Source: Hyperoodon ampullatus (Eukaryota > Chordata > Mammalia > Artiodactyla > Ziphiidae). From it: 64,000 bases of DNA. A model generated the notes under the pieces. It searched no databases and was not told the DNA's origin. It worked only from the letters and a program-made list of their open reading frames with translations. A program made the position numbers and the translations under genes. Each line of letters starts with the position of its first letter. The stretch's first letter is position 1. The stretch spans positions 105,288,949 through 105,352,948 of the forward strand of contig OX457060.1 of assembly GCA_949752795.1 (NCBI GenBank). The letters are read 5' to 3'. This document shows, one piece after another, positions 61,250 through 64,000 of the stretch.

Positions 61250-61613
61250 CTTTTTTTTTTTTTTTTTTCTTTAATTAATTAATTAATTAATTTTATTTTC
61301 TGCTGCATTGGGTCTTCATTGCTGTGCGCAGTCTTTGGTTGTGGCGGGCGGGGGCTACTCTTCACTGCGGTTCACGGGCTTCTCACTGCAGTGGCTTCTC
61401 TTGTTGTAGAGCATAGGCTCTAGGCTCGTGGGCTTCAGTAGTTGTAGTACGCAGTCTCAGTAGTGTGGCTCGCAGGCTCTAGAGCACAGGTTCAGTAGTT
61501 GTGGCACACGGGCTTAGTTGCTCCATGGTATGTGGGATCTTCCCAGACCAGGGCTCGAACCCGTGTTCCCTGCCTTGGCGGGTGGATTCTTAACCACTGC
61601 ACAAACAAGGGTC
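61250..61613 (-). mobile_element. Long tRNA-derived SINE, cetacean CHR-1 type, antisense
   Basis: T-run and (aatt)n, then ctgctgcattgggtcttcat, several ggcttcagtagttgtag type repeats, atgtgggatcttcccagacc, ggctcgaacccgtgttccct and a cactgcacaaacaagggtcc end. Flanks tccaggcttcttt and tccaggtttcttt form the duplication. Confidence 0.92.
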
Positions 61614-62084
61614 CAGGTTTCTTTGTGGTGGTATTTGTAGCTGATTAAATTTCTCCTAATTATATGTACAGGCACACAACATGAAAATTAAATGAAATGT
61701 ATTACTTCTTTGGGAAATAACAATGTATTCTTGAAATAGCATTCTGAATATGACATTCTGCTCCAAATAAGTGAAATCACATTTAGCATTTTGTATTTAG
61801 AACAAATGAATTCCTATTGGGCTTATATAAAATAATCGGTGGAAAATTAAAGCTAGAATAAAATTTCTAAATTTCTTAATATCATCCACCTCTCTTACTC
61901 TTCTTCAACTCAGCTAAAAAAAATAAAGGCCATTTTTAAAGAAACATTTTCCTATGGTAAGAACATTAGACGTTTTGAAGATGTTTCTAAAGCAAAACAA
62001 ATCCAAAAAGCCTTTCTTGTTAAGGAATATATTAGGTTATAATCCCCTCAAAGCCAAATGGTGAAAATGTAGATGATCTCTATG

Positions 62085-63105
62085 AAATTTTTAATAGACT
62101 TTATTTTTTAGAGCAGTTTTAGGTTCCCAGCAATATCGAGCAGAAACTACAGAGATTTCCCATACACCCCTTGCCCCAACACATGCATAGCCTCCAGAAT
62201 TATCAACGTGCCCACCAGAGTGGTACATTTGTTACAACCGATGAACCTACGTTGACACATCATAATCACCCCAAATCCACAGTTTACATTGGGTTTCACT
62301 CTTAGCGCCATACATCCTATGGGTTTGGAAAAATGAATAATGACATATACCCATGATTACAGTATACAGAATAGTTTCACTTCCCTAAAAATCCTCTGTG
62401 CTTGGCTTATTCAGCATTCCCTCTCTCCTAGCCCCTAGGAATCACTGATCTTTTTAGAGATTCCATAGCTTTTCCTTTTCCAGAATGTCGTATAGTCAGA
62501 ATCAAATTGTATGTAGCTTTTGTAGATTGGCTTCTTTCACTTAGTAATATGCATTTATTCCTCTATGTCTTTCCATTGCTCATTTCTTTCTAGTGCTGAA
62601 TAATATTCCATTGTAAGGATGTACCAGTTTGCTCATTCACCCACTGAAGGATACATTTGTTGCTTCCAAGTTTGATAATTATGAATAAAGCTGCTACAAA
62701 TAAAGCCGTACAGTTTTTTTGTGGATATAAGTTTTCATTTCCTTTGGGTAAATACCAAGGAACATGATTGCTGGATCATTTGGTAAAAGAATGTTTAGTT
62801 TAGTGAGAAACATCCAACTGTCTTCCAAAGTGGTTATGTGATTTTACATTCCCACCAACAATATATGAGTGTTCCTGTTGCTCCACATCTTTGCCAGCAT
62901 TTGGTGCTGTCAGTGTTATGGATTTTGGTCATTTTTTAAAATTTATTGTTTTATTAATTTTTATTGGAGTATAGTTGCTTTACAATGTTGTGTTAGTTTC
63001 TATTGTACGGCAAAATGAATCAGTTATACGTATACACGTATCCCCTCCTTTTTTGGATTTGGTCATTCTATTCAGTATGTAGTGGTATCTCGTTGTCTTT
63101 CTATG
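62085..63105 (-). mobile_element. Old LINE-1 3' region, antisense, with nested insertions
   Basis: Long collinear complement of an L1M-type element: attttttagagcagttttag, tacacccctttgccccaac-like text, ccaccagagtggtacatttg, ccctaaaaatcctctgtgct, tgaataatattccattgtaa, attgctggatcatttggtaa and tctgccagcatttggtgctg-like text. It is interrupted by the L1 at 62934 and ends near the mariner element. Confidence 0.85.
62934..63055 (-). mobile_element. LINE-1 3' UTR end nested in the old L1, antisense
   Basis: Short L1 3' end: ttattggagtatagttgctt, acaatgttgtgttagtttct, aatgaatcagttatacgtat. Flanked by gattttggtcatt (62921-62933) and gatttggtcatt (63056-63067), a near-perfect duplication of the host L1 text. 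Confidence 0.85.
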
Positions 63106-63188
63106 TATTGGGTTGGCCAAAAAGTTCCTTCGGGTTTTTCCATAAGATGTTACAGAAAAACCCTAATGAACTTTGTGGCCATCAGAGT
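63106..63188 (+). mobile_element. Mariner-type miniature element (Cetartiodactyla type)
   Basis: Starts at a TA with ttgggttggccaaaaagttc and contains two long inverted arms: tggccaaaaagttccttcgg with ggtttttcc on the left and aaaaaccctaatgaactttg with tggcca on the right (24 of 28 pairing). The outermost right end has decayed. It is non-autonomous. Confidence 0.78.
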
Positions 63189-63499
63189 AATTTTGCCATC
63201 AACATTGTATATCTTGCCCAGCTCTGTCGGCAGTGCTGGTAATTATAAGGCTATGCACTTCAAACACATCATCTTGCCACACAATGAAAATGAGACAATT
63301 GGGAAAGGAAGAAAAGATAAATAAAAAGAAATTGTCAAATATCTGAAAGAAACTTTCATTCCTTAAGCTTCACTAAAGATCACTATAACAGCCATTCATT
63401 AATAAATATAGCTAGCATTTATTTATAGCTTGCATATACATATACATATATTAATTTAAACCTTTCAACAACCTCTCAAAGGGGGCTATTTTTTTCCCA

Positions 63500-64000
63500 C
63501 TGTATTGGTCAGGGTCCAGTCAGAAGATCAAAAATTATTGGTAATTTAAAGAGGGAAAATTAACTATGAAGAATTATAAATTAGAAAATAGTTAATTACA
63601 ACAAGTGTTAAGAGGAAACTTTAAACAGTACAGGAGTAGTCAAGGCAGGGAGAAGCTACTCTTTCTGAAGGACCAAAGTGGAAAGTACTTCCCCAAAGCC
63701 GATGGGGGTTCATACCTCGATGAAGAGGATGTGGCTGCGACCTTGCGGTGCCCAGCATCAGAGCTGGTCTGCAGCAGGCAGGCCAAAATTGGTGTCCAGA
63801 GAGCTGACCACTAGGTCTCTGGGGAGCGGAAGCCCGTAAACAGAAAAGCACTCCCTCCAGTGCTGGCAAACTCATGGGAGAGTGAGTGCCACTGGGTCTC
63901 CCACGTGGTCCAGGCAGCTGTGATAGGGGAGTCAGAAGAAAAGCACAGGAGAACCAGGAAGAGAAGCCCCACTTCTGCTGCATCTGGTGGGGTCCCTCCG
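63500..64000. other. GC-richer end of window, unassigned
   Basis: Starts with tattggtcagggtccagtca, a phrase common in old dispersed repeats, then becomes GC-rich. A 120-codon minus-strand frame (63983-63621) and a 69-codon plus frame overlap each other. Neither has a recognised domain or splice-site pair. Truncated by the window edge. Confidence 0.25.

Noticed and set aside
20410..61613. tRNA genes suggested by A-box and B-box text
   Set aside because: The matches are all in SINEs with tails and target duplications. No complete cloverleaf tRNA gene was seen.
1..64000. CRISPR arrays, operons, phage or plasmid modules
   Set aside because: The sequence is mammalian nuclear DNA; there are no spaced direct repeats of that kind and no compact gene clusters.

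Overview
The window is nuclear DNA from a mammal, almost certainly a cetacean. The evidence is six tRNA-derived SINEs of the whale CHR type (four short, two long with a taaat/attaa tail), a young LINE-1 whose ORF2 reads like the cetartiodactyl L1 lineage, a Cetartiodactyla-type mariner miniature (tattgggttggccaaaa...), and older mammal-wide repeats (MIR, L2, MLT1, MER5, Tigger-like). Base composition is AT-rich with few CpGs. No bacterial, phage, plasmid or CRISPR feature is present.

Most of the window is repeat-riddled intron or intergenic DNA. On the minus strand there is a chain of short open segments flanked by good splice sites whose codon phases agree. In transcription order these are 29607-29522 (phase 0 to 2), 26937-26745 (2 to 0), 24650-24519 (0 to 0), 2241-2158 (0 to 0), 1918-1769 (0 to 0), 891-805 (0 to 0) and a possible last exon at 370-176 with an ATTAAA about 84 bases beyond its stop. 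I read this as the 3' half of an unidentified protein-coding gene with a 22 kb intron that holds the young L1. The exon at 24519-24650 carries one in-frame TAA, so the copy may be disabled. An alternative last exon may lie at 3924-4061. Weaker exon-like segments lie farther upstream at 37.9, 39.4, 54.9 and 56.3 kb.

Layout: 0-4.8 kb, 3' end of the minus-strand gene model. 4.8-8.9 kb, a 5'-truncated L1 with an unbroken 1220-codon ORF2 and a perfect 15-bp target-site duplication. 9-31 kb, mostly unique AT-rich DNA with an old antisense L1 at 17.7-18.7 kb, a long SINE at 20.4 kb, an MLT1-like solo LTR at 25.0 kb and three model exons. 31-37 kb, several L1 3' ends, including one at 36.7 kb with an inverted copy of its own flank at the 5' junction. 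36-50 kb, L2/MIR remnants, a Tigger-type miniature inside an old L1 and long unassigned sequence. 50-64 kb, dense nested repeats: short SINEs at 50.6, 54.1, 55.7 and 60.7 kb, a long SINE at 61.3 kb, an L1 with an internal template-switch palindrome at 59.6 kb, a probable mRNA 3'-end retrocopy inserted in an older L1 at 60.2-61.0 kb, and an L1-in-L1 plus mariner stack at 62-63 kb.

All repeat assignments come from memory of consensus sequences and all exon calls from reading splice sites and frames by eye. No search was run.
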